Of a DNA stretch of 64,000 nt, positions 1-11,641 are shown piece by piece. Under the pieces are notes generated by a model. The model did no database searches. It was not told the origin of the DNA and was given only the letters and a program-made list of their open reading frames with translations. The stretch lies in NCBI GenBank assembly GCA_023614405.1, contig CM042694.1, forward strand, positions 113,706,685-113,770,684, in the 5' to 3' direction. Position numbers and translations under genes: made by a program. Position 1 is the first letter of the stretch. Each line of letters begins with the position of its first letter. This stretch comes from Avena insularis (lineage: Eukaryota; Streptophyta; Magnoliopsida; Poales; Poaceae).

Positions 1-2157
1 TAGTACGCGTGGACATGGATTCATGATGGCACACGCGGCAGAGCCAGTGTCCACCAGCGACATGGCACGCGGAGAGTGGGGCGACCAGGCACACGCGGGA
101 GAGAGCCCGCTACTGTCAGCAGAGCCAGCTGTAGCTGATTCCAAGACAGATTCTGTGCCAGGATCTTCCTCGGGAGTGCTGTTGTCACTGTTTGTCTGAT
201 TCTCCTGGTGTGTTGCATCATTTGATGCATTTTCTTCAGGGTTTTGGCTAGATTCTTAATTTCAACTTGAAGAAATCTCTTCGGCATGGACCCGAGAAGG
301 ATTAACAGGAGGACAAACTTGCAAATAGTGGTCATTAGTGTGCACACCTATCATCGATGTCAAGAGGAGTTATGTGGTGGAAAAATAAGAATTTCTTCAC
401 GTAAACGACGACCAGCATTTGGATTAAGAGAGGCAAAAGGAAAAATATTTTCATCAAACACAACATCACGTGAGACATAGACGCGACCAGTGGTCACATC
501 AAGATATTTTACTCCTTTATGGCAAGGACTATAGCCAAGGAAAACACATTGTTTAGAACGAAAAAAGTTTGTGTTTGTTATAAGGACGAAGGTTGGGCCA
601 ACAAGCACAACCAAAGACTCGTAGAGGCTCATAATTGGGTTTGACTTGAAGAAGTTTTTCTGAGGGAGTCTCAAAGTTTAGGACCTTGGTAGGAAGCAAA
701 TTAATGAGAAAAGTGGTTGTAAGAAAGACATCATCGCAAAACTTTAGAGGCATAGAAGCATTGGTAAGTAATGCAAGACCAACTTCAACAATGTGACGGT
801 GTTTTCGTTCAGCAGAACCATTTTGTTGATGAGCATGAGGACATGAAACATGATGAACAATGCCTACACGCTGAAAAAGGCATTTAATTTTTCATATTCA
901 CCACCCCAATCAGTTTGCATGGTGAGAATTTTGCGACCGAATTGGCGCTCAACATATTGTTGGAAATTAAGAAACACTTGAAACCCCTCAGAACGTTTCT
1001 TAAGCAAATATATCCAAGTAAACTTGCTAAAATCATCAATGAAGCTTACATAATATGCATGTTTGCCTACAGAAAGAGGAGATGGACCCCATACATTAGA
1101 GAATATTTGTTACAAAGGAACAGTGGAAACACTAGTGGACCTAGGATAGGGTAGCTGATGACTCTTGGCCTGTTGACATGGATCACATATGTAAGGACTT
1201 ATTTCTGGAGAATATGAGAGATTATTCTTTCTAAGTATCTGCTAAACTATAAAAGATGATGGATGCCCTAGACGACGATGCCACGTGGAGGATGAGGGCT
1301 TGACGGCGACAACAGCATGCTTGGAAGACTCCGAAGAAACTAGAACTAGAGGGTATAAGCCACCATGACACAGACTTCTAAACACGATTTGCTTCATTGC
1401 CTGATCCTTAATCAAGAAAAAATGGGTGAATCTCCATAAAGGCATTGTTGTCTAGAGCAATTTTATGAGCAGAAAGTAGATTCATGGAAGCATTAGGAAC
1501 ATATAAAATATTATGGAGTTGTATAGAACTATTTTGGGTGTGCAAAATAGAATGATCAATATGTGCAATATCCATACCTTATCCACTAGCGTTGTGAACT
1601 TGATCACGCCCCTGGTAGGTCTCATGCACTTGAAGCTTGTGGAGCTATCCTGCCACATGATTTGTACCTCTAGTGTCAAGATACCAATTTGTGTCTACGC
1701 CATAGGCACCTTTGGTAGTGTCCGGGGGAGTATCATCACCATTGTCATCACCATAACGCCACCAACAATCACCCGTAGCATGCCCTTCCTTCTTACATAT
1801 TTGACAATGAACACCATCCTGCCAAGGTGTGGCAACACGGTTGCGATCCCTCTTCCCACGCCCCCTTTGGGACGACGTCCCTGATCTGGCCGAGGTGGCT
1901 GGGGTGGGCGATGTGGTTGTGGTGGAGGCATGCGCTGCTGGGGTGGGGTGTAAAGCAGCGGGGGTTGCTGGTATGGCGAGGGTGTGTAGTATGGCTGTTG
2001 TGGAGGATATGGCTGGTACATGTAGGGTTGTGCGGGTTGCGGTGGATAGGTAGGTGGAGGAGGTTGGGGCAGGTATGGTGGTTGTGGGTATTGCTGATGG
2101 TAGGGCTGCTGTGGAGGCATGTAGGGTTGTGGTGGTGCTGGGCGGGGAGGAGGGCCA
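1..2157 (-). mobile_element. Copia A, left copy: integrase to gag zinc-knuckle part of pol
   Basis: Read on the minus strand from 2157 down, the fragment holds four parts. A Pro/Gln/Tyr-rich gag linker lies at about 1900-2150. A CCHC zinc knuckle (C-X2-C-X4-H-X4-C, at about 1790-1830) follows, then a protease-like stretch. Last comes an integrase whose C-terminal part (360-760) carries the typical Copia 'K-C-V-F-L-G-Y' motif. Reading frames are broken many times. The fragment starts at the window edge and ends at the Copia B insertion with GGCCA before the LTR. The matching copy at 22332-36209 has the parts missing here. Confidence 0.85.
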
Positions 2158-3807
2158 TGTTGGTCCGCAGCATAGAAAACAAAAAAATTCCTATGATGAG
2201 AACTACACGCCAAGATCTATCTACTAGGTACAAAGCAACGGGTGGACATACATCCAACGAGAACTTACCCTCGAAGACAACGAGTTTTGTTAACGAGTAG
2301 GAACTCGTGGTTGATGTAGTCGTACACTTGTTGATCTCAAGATCGTGAGGAAGTCCGAGCGCCACAACTCAGCAGCGCATCCGTACTCGCACACACGTTC
2401 AAGCCACCGGACAAACTCCACCTCCTCGCTCCAGCGATCCAGCGGAAGCAGCAACTCCTTCCAGACGAAATGCCACCGGGAACATGTATCTCGCTAATCC
2501 GAGACCATGGGGGAATAATTCTAGAGGGGGAGAGAGATCCTTCACAAGGACGTGTGAGGAAGAAGGAGGAGGAGGGGGGCTTTTATAGGAGGAGGGGGTA
2601 CCCCCTTCCCCATGGCCGGCGCATGGGGGGTGACCCCTCAACTCCCCCATTCATGTGGTGGTAACCCCTCCACATTAAAATGCCTCTTCACATTCCCTTT
2701 TAAAGTCCCCACTTTAAATGCATTAAAATTCTCCAAGTTTAATGCTCTCCCATTTAATAAAACTCTTTTATTAAATTTATTCAGAATTTTTTAATTACTT
2801 TAATTAACAAATATTCACATATAACCCCTTGCAATATTTCAATATCACATGCAAAACCACTTTCTGCAATTTCACCCGAAATAATTTCCGGTTTCTATCG
2901 AAACAATTCCTGTGCTTTGCAATTCTTTCGTCTGAAACATATGTGCTCCAAAATGGTGTCCGGTAACTCTTAAGTGTGTCACCCTACGGTTCGCAAATAA
3001 TGCAGACATGATTGAGACTCCTCTCAGATCAATAGTTAGAAGCGGGACCTGGAGATCCATACTGACTCCTGCATATTCAACGATGACTTCTGTGATCGTG
3101 AGAACCTTTAACGCTTGTAATTTAATCCCTTTGTCTCATGATATAATACATGTCCGAGATTCGATCATCGGTATCCAAATACCTAGTTTGATCTCGTTAC
3201 CGACATGCACTCTTTTCTCGTTCCCGTGATATAACATTCTAGTGATCACATCACTTACTTGCAAGTTATCTCAATGTGATATCACCGAGAGGGCCCAGAG
3301 TATATCTATCCGTCATCGGGATTGACAAATTCCACTCTTGATCCATGAGCCTCAACATAACACCTTCATAGCACTGAACCCATCTTTATAGTCACCCTGT
3401 TACGGTGTGACGTTCGATGTTATCAAGATACTCTTCAGGTGTTAGCAATTAACATGATCTCATGGTATAAGGATAAAGATTACTTCGTATGATGTTATAG
3501 CAATATAAACATAATGACTTGATCGTAATGCTATACTTCGGATGAATGTTCATCACATCATTTCACAAATGTTGTGACCTTGTTATTAACAACATCCAAT
3601 GTCTATGATCAGGAAATCTTGATCATCTTGTTAATCAACAAGCTAGTCTATAAGAGAGGCATAACTAGGAACCCTTTTTGTTTATTAAACACACATGTAT
3701 TGATGTTTCCGATCAATACAATTCTAGCATGCAAAATAAACATCTATCATATATAAGGAATACATAATAACAACTTTATTATTGCCTCTCAGGGCATATT
3801 TCCTTCA
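2158..3807 (-). repeat. Copia B (Angela/BARE1-like) 3' LTR, left copy
   Basis: This is a 1650-bp LTR with TG...CA ends. It begins TGTTGGTCCGC at 2158 and ends CATATTTCCTTCA at 3807. It is followed by the complement of a polypurine tract (GTCTCCCACTTGCACTAGAG), as expected for the 3' LTR of a minus-strand element. The inner end, read on the minus strand (TGAAGGAAATATGCCC), is typical of the Angela/WIS/BARE1 group of Triticeae. It matches the LTRs at 25217-26857 and 31899-35043. Confidence 0.92.
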
Positions 3808-5600
3808 GTCTCCCACTTGCACTAGAGACAATAATCTAGTTCACATAGTGATAAATTTAACACCCATGGAGTTCTAGTGTTGATCATGTTTTGCCCTAGG
3901 GAGAGTTTTAGTCAACGGATCTGCTACATTTAGGTCCGTGTGTACTTTACAAATCTTTATATCTCCATCCTTGACATGCTCGCAGATGGAGTGAAACCGG
4001 CGCTTAATATGCTTGGAATTCTTGTGAGACCTCGGTTCCTTTGCGTTGGCTATGGCTCCATTGTTGTCACAATAGATCACCATTGGGTCCAATGCACTAG
4101 GAACCACACCTAGTTCCGTAATGAACTCTTTCATCCAAACCGCTTCTTGTGCCGCTTCTGAAGCAGCAACATATTCCGCCTCCGTCGTTGATCCAGCCAC
4201 CACAGGTTGTTTGGAACTCCTCCAACTAACTGCTGCTCCGTTCAAGAGAAATACGTATCCGGATTGAGACTTAGAGTCATCCAGATCGGTGTCAAAACTA
4301 GCATCGACATAACACTTAGCGACTAGCTCTTCTTCACCTCCGTATATAAGAAACATATCCCTAGTTCTTCTCAAGTACTTGAGGATGTTCTTGACCGCTA
4401 TCCAGTGTTCCAAACCTGGATCAGATTGGTACCTACTAGTCAAACTAATAACATGTGCCACATCCGGTCTTGTACATAGCATGGCATACATAATAGAGCC
4501 TATGGCCGAGGCATAGGGGATCTTATCCATCATCTCTCTTTCTTCCATCGTAGCCGGACTTTAAGTCTTACTCAATGTCTTGCCTTGCAACATAGGTAAG
4601 AACCCCTTCTTACTTCCGTCCATATTAAACTTCTTTAATATCTTATCAAGGTATGTACTCTACGATAGCCCAATTAGGCGCCTTGATTTATCTCTATAGA
4701 TTTTAATGCCTAATATATATGACGCTTCACCAAGGTCTTTCATCGAAAATTTGCTGTTTACATAACTTTTAACACTGTTTAAAAGATCTATATCATTTCC
4801 AATCAATAATATGTCATCCACATATAATATCAGAAATGCCACATTGCTCCCACTCACTTTCTTGTAAATACAAGCCTCTCCATAAGTTTGGACAAATCCA
4901 AACTCTTTGATCACCTCATCAAAGCGAAGATTCCAACTCCGGGATGCTTGCTTCAGTCCATAGATGGATCGCTGAAGTTTGCATACCTTATTAGCATCCT
5001 TAGGATCGACAAAACCCTTAGGTTGTATCATATACAACTCTTCTTCAATATTACCATTGAGGAACGTAGTTTTGACATCCATCTGCCATATTTCATAATC
5101 GAAATATGCAGCAATTGCTAACATAATCCTAACCGACTTAAGCATCGCTACGGGAGAGAATGTCTCATCGTAGTCAACTCCTTGAATTTGTCGAAACCCC
5201 TTTGCGACAAGTCGAGCCTTATAGATGGTCACATTACCATCAGCATCAGTTTTCTTTTGAAAATCCATTTATTCTCAACGGCCTTTCGATCGTGAGGTAA
5301 GTCCACCAAGGTCCAAACTTGGTTCTCGTACATGGATTCCATCTCGAATTTCATGGCTTCTAGCCATTTGTTGGAATCCGGGCTCATCATCGCTTCTTCA
5401 TATGTCGCAGGGTCATCCATTTCATCAACCATGAAATTCACAACAGGATTGCCGTACAGTTCAGGAGTTGCACGTGTCCTGCTTGACCTGCGAGGTTCGG
5501 TAGTGTCCTCTTTCGGAGTTTCATGATCAATATCATTAGCTCTCTCTTCATTAGGTGAAGTCAACTCCAAAACAACTTTCGGTGCTACACTACTCGCCAT
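3808..5600 (-). pseudogene. Copia B pol, 3' half, left copy: reverse transcriptase and RNase H
   Basis: Two frames carry the 3' half of Copia pol. The RT at 4660-5268 has the 'ARLVAKGF' entry motif, 'WQMDVKTTFLNG', 'LKQASRSWN' and an intact YVDD box. The RNase H-like part at 3874-4548 has 'YVDASFDTD', 'TEAEYVAASEA' and 'YCDNNGAI'. A one-base loss at about 5265, in the run coding for WIFK-K-K, separates the RT from the upstream linker. A stop precedes the RNase H frame at about 4560. Both lesions are also in the 28-kb copy, so they predate the duplication. The RNase H frame is longer here than in the far copy. The sequence breaks off at 5600 within the linker between integrase and RT. Confidence 0.88.
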
Positions 5601-7360
5601 CCTCTGCCATCCGACGCCACTCCACAAACGATGCCCCAAGAGGGATCGCGACACCGCAGCGTCGCCATTGCCCGATCCGAAGATCTTAGGGTTTCCCCTA
5701 GAGCGGTACGAGTGGGTAGACGATAATTGTAGGACAATGCCCTCAACAAGGTTACGACGTGAGAGCGCCGCCATCGCCCGCCTTGACCGGTGTCGTAGCC
5801 CGATTTTCACCGGCAACCACGCCACCCCAACTCGCTGTCGGGGCTGAGATGTGGTATGCACCACACCTAGCCACAAACTGGCCGCCATCTCCGGCGAAGA
5901 AGATGACCGCCGCCACCATGCCCGGAGTTGCTACCCAGGACGCCCTCAGTCATGTGAAAGTAGCCCAGGGACCATCCAGATCGTCGATGGGCAATAGTAG
6001 TTGTGCAGATGCCATGGCCGATCTAGGTCCAACAGACCCAGATCTGGTCCGGATCCACGCCGCTCCTACCAGCCCCGCCGCCTACTATGGACGTCCTGGT
6101 CGCCGCACCCGCACCACCGCCGTTGGGGATGGAGAGGAGGAGCCGCCGCCACATCTACCAGCTGCTGGCCGGAGGGAAACCACCGCCGCGCCCACGGGCC
6201 TTTGCCCAGCGACGCCTATGGCGGCGGCAGCGCCAGGGAGAGGGGGCGCGAGGAGGACCTTGAGTCGGCGAGGAGGGGCACCCCGGGGGCGGCGGCGGCG
6301 CCGCCTCGGGGGTGGGAGGGAGTCGGAGGACAGGCCGTATTCAAGGTCCAAGTTTCATTCACCTGGATTTTATTAATTTCCTAAAAGCCACCAAATCACA
6401 GACTCAAACTACACATTTTTCGTGACAAAATATTTATGAATAGCCAAATTTGTAAGTGCGACATTTCGTAACAGTTCTATCTTTGCAAGGATGTATGCAA
6501 TGTTTTTTTTCACATTCTATGGGACGTACACGATACGCACTGAGTTTGGTCAATCGCATTTCTTCTCCACATTCTCTCTCTCTCTCTCTAAAAATTTCCT
6601 TGATAGGCGGGGTGGCGTTGGCCCTAGATTCGGCGTTGAAGATGCTCGGAGGGATCCTCCGGCCGATGTTGCATAGCAGCAGGCTAGATCCAGTCTTACG
6701 GGCTGGTGGTTATTGCGGCTCATTGACGCCTTATGGCTAGGGGTTTCTTCAGTGCCAAAGTGTGGACCGGCTGCTGGTGATCTTCTTCTTCTCCGGCGGC
6801 GGCGAAGGATTTGGGTCCTTAGTAGTTGCGGCGAGGATGGTTTGTAGCTGTTCAACCGTTTGTTTTCTCCTTATTTTCTGTTACTTGTATGCGTTTCATC
6901 TTTATATTGCTACAGTTATAAATACAAGTAGTGTATGCCTTCGGACATACATATTCAAAAAAAATCCCCTTTCTTCACTCTGTACCCAGCTTCTCTCCCC
7001 CAAGCGCAGGCAGCAGCAGCGACCAGCGCCACCTCACCCTGCCTGCCTCCTCCACGACGATGATGCGGCGGCGTTGCCCTCCCCTCCTTCTCACCTTCCT
7101 CATCAAGATCCGGTGGTGGGGAGGACATGAGGGCAGTCTGCCCCGGCTAGGAAGATGAAGAGGCCGGCACGGCGCCCCTTCTCCGGTGTCGTGTTTCTCG
7201 TCTAGGTCATGCCTCCGCCTCGAGTCGCAACCTTCCGTTCCGTCTAGGTGGCTAGAGAGGTAACGATGGGCGGCGCGGCAGGGAAGGCAGGTGCGTTTCG
7301 CTTAGCTGCTCGGTGAGGAGTATAATCCCACTGAAAGGAAGGAGATTGAGCTCGATCGAG
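5601..7360. other. Unassigned GC-rich region upstream of the first NLR
   Basis: 5601-6350 is very GC-rich. It has long open frames on both strands but no domain that I recognise; such frames are expected by chance at this composition. 6600-6960 reads like the 3' part of a retroposed or retroelement sequence, ending in an A-rich run after a short ATAAATAC stretch. It is followed by CT-rich sequence that could be the NLR 5' leader. The last 60 bases (AGCTGCTCGGTGAGGAGTATAATCC) resemble the DNA just before the second NLR at about 13978, so the promoter-proximal region of the two genes is shared. Confidence 0.5.
6573..6589. repeat. (TC)8 microsatellite
   Basis: A perfect TC dinucleotide run of 17 bases in otherwise mixed sequence. 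Nothing more is implied. Confidence 0.95.
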
Positions 7361-8156
7361 ATGCCATCAACAATCGTGAGTGTGACAACAGGGGTGATGA
7401 ACCCGCTCCTCGGCAAGCTCACCAAGCTGCTCGGTGAGGAGTACAAGAAGCTCACGGGTGTGAGGAAGCAGGCCTCGTTCCTCAGGGACGAGCTCAGCGC
7501 CATGAAAGCTCTACTTGACAAGATGGAGCTTATGGACAACCTCGATCCCTCGGTGAAGAACTGGAGGGACCATGTCAGGGAGATGTCCTACGATATGGAG
7601 AACTGCGTCGATGACTTCATGCGTGATATTGAAGGTTCCCATGATAAGGGAAGCTTTGTCAATAAGATGGCTAAGCGTCTCGGAGGTTGGGGAGGCGTCA
7701 TCAGATCGCGAACCGAATCGAGGAGCTCAAGGTTCTTGCGGTGGAGGCAAATGCTCGGCGTGAGAGGTACAAGATTGAAGATTTCACCAATTTGAGTCCT
7801 AGCGTAGTGGTTGCGGATCCCCGCATCTCGGCAATCTATAAGGAGGCAGTAGGCCTAGTCGGTGTTGATGGCCCAAAAGAAGAGCTTGTCAGCTTGTTGA
7901 TGGATTCACAGAAGAAACTCAAAGTGGTTTCCATCGTGGGGTTCGTAGGTTTGGGTAAAACTACACTTGCCAAACAAGTATATGATGAGATTGGAGGGCA
8001 GTTTAACTGTAGGACATTTGTCTCGGTCTCCCAAAGACCTGATGTGAAAAACCTTCTTATTGGCCTACAACGCAAGCTTGGGATGGGAGAGTCTTCTCAA
8101 TGTCACGAATTGCAAGACATCATTGACCGCCTCATAGAATACCTCAAACATAAGAG

Positions 8157-9712
8157 GTATATTTTTCTCATACTACTTATATATATTTTTATGGTCTAGC
8201 TATGGATAATTTCTTATTTACTGGAGCTCATCTAAATGTTTTTCCCATGTATTTATTAGTGCAAATTTAAGTAGTTGTACTCTCGAGTCATGATGAAGAG
8301 TTTATTTTTGGCCAACACCAAACCTTGTGAGGCGTTTGTGGCTCTGGAAAAGTTTGTGCTAGCTTGTAAACATTACTATTAGGATAGGATAAACTTTGCT
8401 AAAATAGGTGTAGGATAAACATAAAACTTTCTGGATACATCTTAATTGCATAGTACAATATAGTTTTTTTATATACAGAGATAAATGTTGTGGCTAAGTG
8501 TAGAATAAGTTATTATGTGCTCTAGCCACCAGAATGAATTATTTGGTGAAGTCATATGCAGTTGGAACATCTGATGTACGCACCAAAGGAAAATGGTAGT
8601 ACAATATTGAACAACCAAAATCATATAAGAGCGTACTGAAGACTTCATGGTAGTCGATAAGGATCTTAATGATCGACTTTGTTGCAGTGATAATAACTAC
8701 TTTCATAGTGAATATTACAACTACTCGATCGTAATTTTTTGACCTACCACAACAATCTTGCAGCTTATGATTTTATGTACTACCTCTAATCCATAATAAG
8801 AGGGAGTAGTATTTTTGGTTTTTACAATAATCGCTAGGAATTTTTTATCATAAGCATTTTAGTTCCGAGTGAAATATTGGATGTCTTAGCTCCCTATGAA
8901 CATTTCCAGTATACAAAGAGCATTTACTGTCACAACTCGGCAGATGTTTTGGTATCGTAAGTTTTCCCTCAACTTTTAAGATAATGTGAGAGAATTTACC
9001 CTGAGAGTGTTATCATAATTTTCCCTCAACATTTACAGTGAACTATGGAATTTTTCTGTTGACATTCTTACAATCGCACTCTTCCCATCACTGTTTAGGT
9101 TAATTGAAGAGCATTTTAGCTGACCGAACATAAGATGGCTAGCATAGAGTCTGGCGTACCAAAAGTGAATACTTTCTATACTTGGCATTGCGATCTCAAG
9201 GACATTCATTTACATCATTTTTGACCAAGGCAATACTATAAAGGAGTTTTTATGTTCTAGTATTTGACAATTGGTTCTATAACCTAGTTGGTTAAGGGGA
9301 ATAGGCAACATATGTGAGGTGGAGTAAGTCATAGTAAAAGTATGTTCACTGTGTGGTAAAATGTTGGTGAGAAAATAGTTGTAAAATCCATAGAATATGT
9401 GGTAATGATGAGTCACACCCAAATAAAAGCAGTAAAATCATAACAATAATTACTATCAGCATATAACATAATGCAAACCGAGAGTAGAATAGCTATTAAG
9501 TGGCAGGCGTGCAGAGTAGCACTAAAAATAATAATAATAATAATCAACCTCGAGTGATTAGCATATAAGTTCTTATTTCTAACTCTTCTCATAAATTTTG
9601 AAAGATCCTCTATTATGTTTTTATCCCTTCAGTTTAGTTTTGATTCATTTATATGTACTTTAATCATATAATGATCTAATGTATCAATGACTGCATACAA
9701 ATATTGCGATAG
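8157..9712 (+). other. Intron of CNL homologue 1
   Basis: GT at 8157 follows 'KHK' codons ending AAGAG, and AG at 9711-9712 precedes G-TAC-TTC. Splicing joins KR to YFILVDDLW in phase 2. Length is 1556 bp. It interrupts the NB-ARC between P-loop and kinase-2 at the same codon as in homologue 2, and parts of the two introns are still alignable (for example around 8950-9010 and 15565-15620). It contains a short AAT repeat near 9527-9543. Confidence 0.88.
8780..8809. mobile_element. Stowaway-like MITE relic (30 bp)
   Basis: CTACCTCTAATCC at one end and AGAGGGAGTAG at the other are inverted to each other and flanked by TA on both sides (8778-8779, 8810-8811). The ends fit the Tc1/mariner-type Stowaway consensus (CTCCCTCC...GGAGGGAG), but almost all the interior is missing. 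It may be an internally deleted copy or chance. Confidence 0.5.
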
Positions 9713-11641
9713 GTACTTCATTTTAGTTGATGACTTGTGGGATCAATCAACATGGAATATTATAAGTTGTGCCTTTCTGGAAAACAATAATGGAAGTAGA
9801 GTGATGGTAACCACAAGATTGGACGACGTAGCCGCCATAGTGTGCCATAGTGACCGTGCTTGCATTTACAGAATGAAGCACCTCAAAGAGCAAGACTCAC
9901 GGAGATTATTTTTTAACAGAGTATATGGCGAAATATCTGTCCACCACAATTTACAGAAATTTCAGCTGAAATTCTTAGGAAGTGTGGTGGATTGCCACTT
10001 GCAATTATCACCATAGCTAGCCTATTAGCTAGCCATGACGCAAGATCTCTGAATGAATGGTAGAGCATAAAGAACTCTCTCGGTAACACGTTTGCCACAA
10101 AACCAACCCTGGAAGAGATGAGGGGTATACTAAACCTTAGCTACATGCACCTTCCTGTTCATCTCAGACCATGCTTCTTGTACCTTGGCATGTATCCAGA
10201 AGACCGTGAGATCATGAGGGATGACCTGGTTCAGCAATGGATAGCTGAAGTCTTTGTTTGCAGTTTGCATGGAGTAGATTTGGATGATATTGCGGAAAAC
10301 TATTTCAATGAGCTTATCAACAGAAGTCTGATTCAACCCGAAAGAACATATTATGGGGAGGTACTTTCTTGCAGAGTACATGACATGATGCTTGATCTGA
10401 TCCTAAGCAAGAGTACAAAAGATAATTTTATTAGTGTAGCATATGACTATGAAGACATGGTAAGATTGCACAATTGCGAGTACAAGGTTCGTCGATTATC
10501 CCTGAAATCAAGTGCTGGTGGTTCAACATCAGTGACCATTTCTACTAACATGTCACAAGTTAGATCATATGCACGGTTTGGAGGGTCCAGGTTTGAGGGT
10601 CCATGTACACACCTCCTCTTTCACAGTTCAAGTATCTACGGGTGCTTTTGTTTGAGTTTTCATATCGATGGAATCTGACAGTGGACCTCACTGGAATTGG
10701 ACATTTGTTTCGCTAAGGTATTTGAAGGTTTTAGCCAAATCAACGGTGTAGCCCTCCCTGCTGAAATTCAAGGGCTTGTGCATTTGGAAACACTAGAGTT
10801 AAATTGCAAGACCACACAAAGTATTCCATCAGATATAACTTGCTTGGCCAACTTGTTTCATATGAGACTTCCGAGTGGCACAACGCTGCCTGAAGGGATC
10901 CAGGACATGAAATCAGTCCGCACCCTGCATTGTTCGGGCCTGTCGTGGAGTTCTCTGGAGGATATCAAAGGCCTGAGCAAGCTAACCAATCTGAAGGGAT
11001 TGATGTTATCTGCGCCTTACAACCAAGCCTTGACAGTTGCACGTGTCAACGCTTTGGTCTCCTCCATTGGAGTGCTCCAAGACCTCAGCACTTGACCGTT
11101 GATTGCCAGATTGAATGTGATGGCTATGACAACCAGATGTACTCATTACCTGGTCCTCTTCCCCATCTTGAGGTCCTCAAACTGATGACTCTGACGTTAA
11201 GTAGAGCTCCCAAATGGATTTGTGACCTGAGTTGCCTCCGGATCCTCGAGCTGCGAGTCATGCATCTGTCGAGTGATGAGCTCCGTGTTCTTGGAGAGCT
11301 TCCCTCCCTCGTGGTTGCCAGGTTCAACGTGGTGGATGTCTCCCAAGACAAGGTCGTGGTCGGCACTGGGTTGTTCCCTGTTCTGGAGAATGTTTGGTTC
11401 CTTTCTGATAAAGATGTCACTACGTACACAGACTCATCCTGCAATTCAGTTGGGTACAGTGGAGAGGCGCTGCACCGGTCGGGATGGAATACCTTCCTGC
11501 CTCCGGGACATCTGCGTGTTTTTAAAGAACACCAGCACCGAGTCAAGCAAAAATCGGGAAGATGTACGTGTTGATGTTAAGTCTGCCTTCAAGAGCGCTG
11601 CAAGGGTCCACCCAAGGCATCCCTCTGTTATAGTTTCTTAA

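Larger units (their letters stand above)
1..5600. repeat. Direct-repeat copy of 23058-28634 (nested Copia A + Copia B)
   Basis: Base 1 aligns with 23058 and base 5600 with 28634, in the same orientation. The offset slides from 23057 to 23034 through small indels. Copia B sits at exactly the same point of Copia A in both copies (2158 and 25217), so the nest existed before it was duplicated. Similarity stops sharply after 5600. The far copy continues into the rest of Copia B, while this copy meets unrelated GC-rich DNA. The repeat runs off the left edge of the window. Tandem segmental duplication is the simplest reading; an assembly artefact is the alternative. Confidence 0.93.
7361..11641 (+). 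pseudogene. CC-NB-LRR (CNL) resistance-gene homologue 1, disrupted
   Basis: This is a cytoplasmic immune-receptor homologue. Exon 1 (7361-8156) encodes an Rx-type coiled-coil with 'MNPLLGKLTKLLGEEYKKL' and the EDVID-region 'YDMENCVDDFM', then the start of the NB-ARC. The P-loop reads GFVGLGKTT instead of GFGGLGKTT. Exon 2 (9713-11641) has kinase-2 'FILVDDLWD', RNBS-B 'GSRVMVTTR', RNBS-D 'CFLYLGMYPED', a VHD motif and LRRs, ending 'VHPRHPSV'. Lesions compared with the paralogue at 14034 are a 1-bp loss near 7690, a frameshift near 9930, a TAG replacing Lys at 10061-10063, a frameshift near 10595, a 1-bp loss near 11088, and a frameshift plus deletion at about 11425-11570. The start at 7361 was chosen by alignment with the paralogue. 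The N-terminus resembles the RGA5/Pik-1-like grass NLR group; no integrated domain is visible. I consider it a pseudogene. Confidence 0.88.

Noticed and set aside
1793..2365. Frame rich in His/Asn/Pro (and 24852-25475)
   Set aside because: A shadow frame of the Pro/Gln/Tyr-rich Copia A gag linker running on into the LTR.
5759..6384. Long plus-strand frames upstream of the first NLR
   Set aside because: GC-rich low-complexity translation, overlapping frames on both strands, no domain and no recognisable splice or promoter context.
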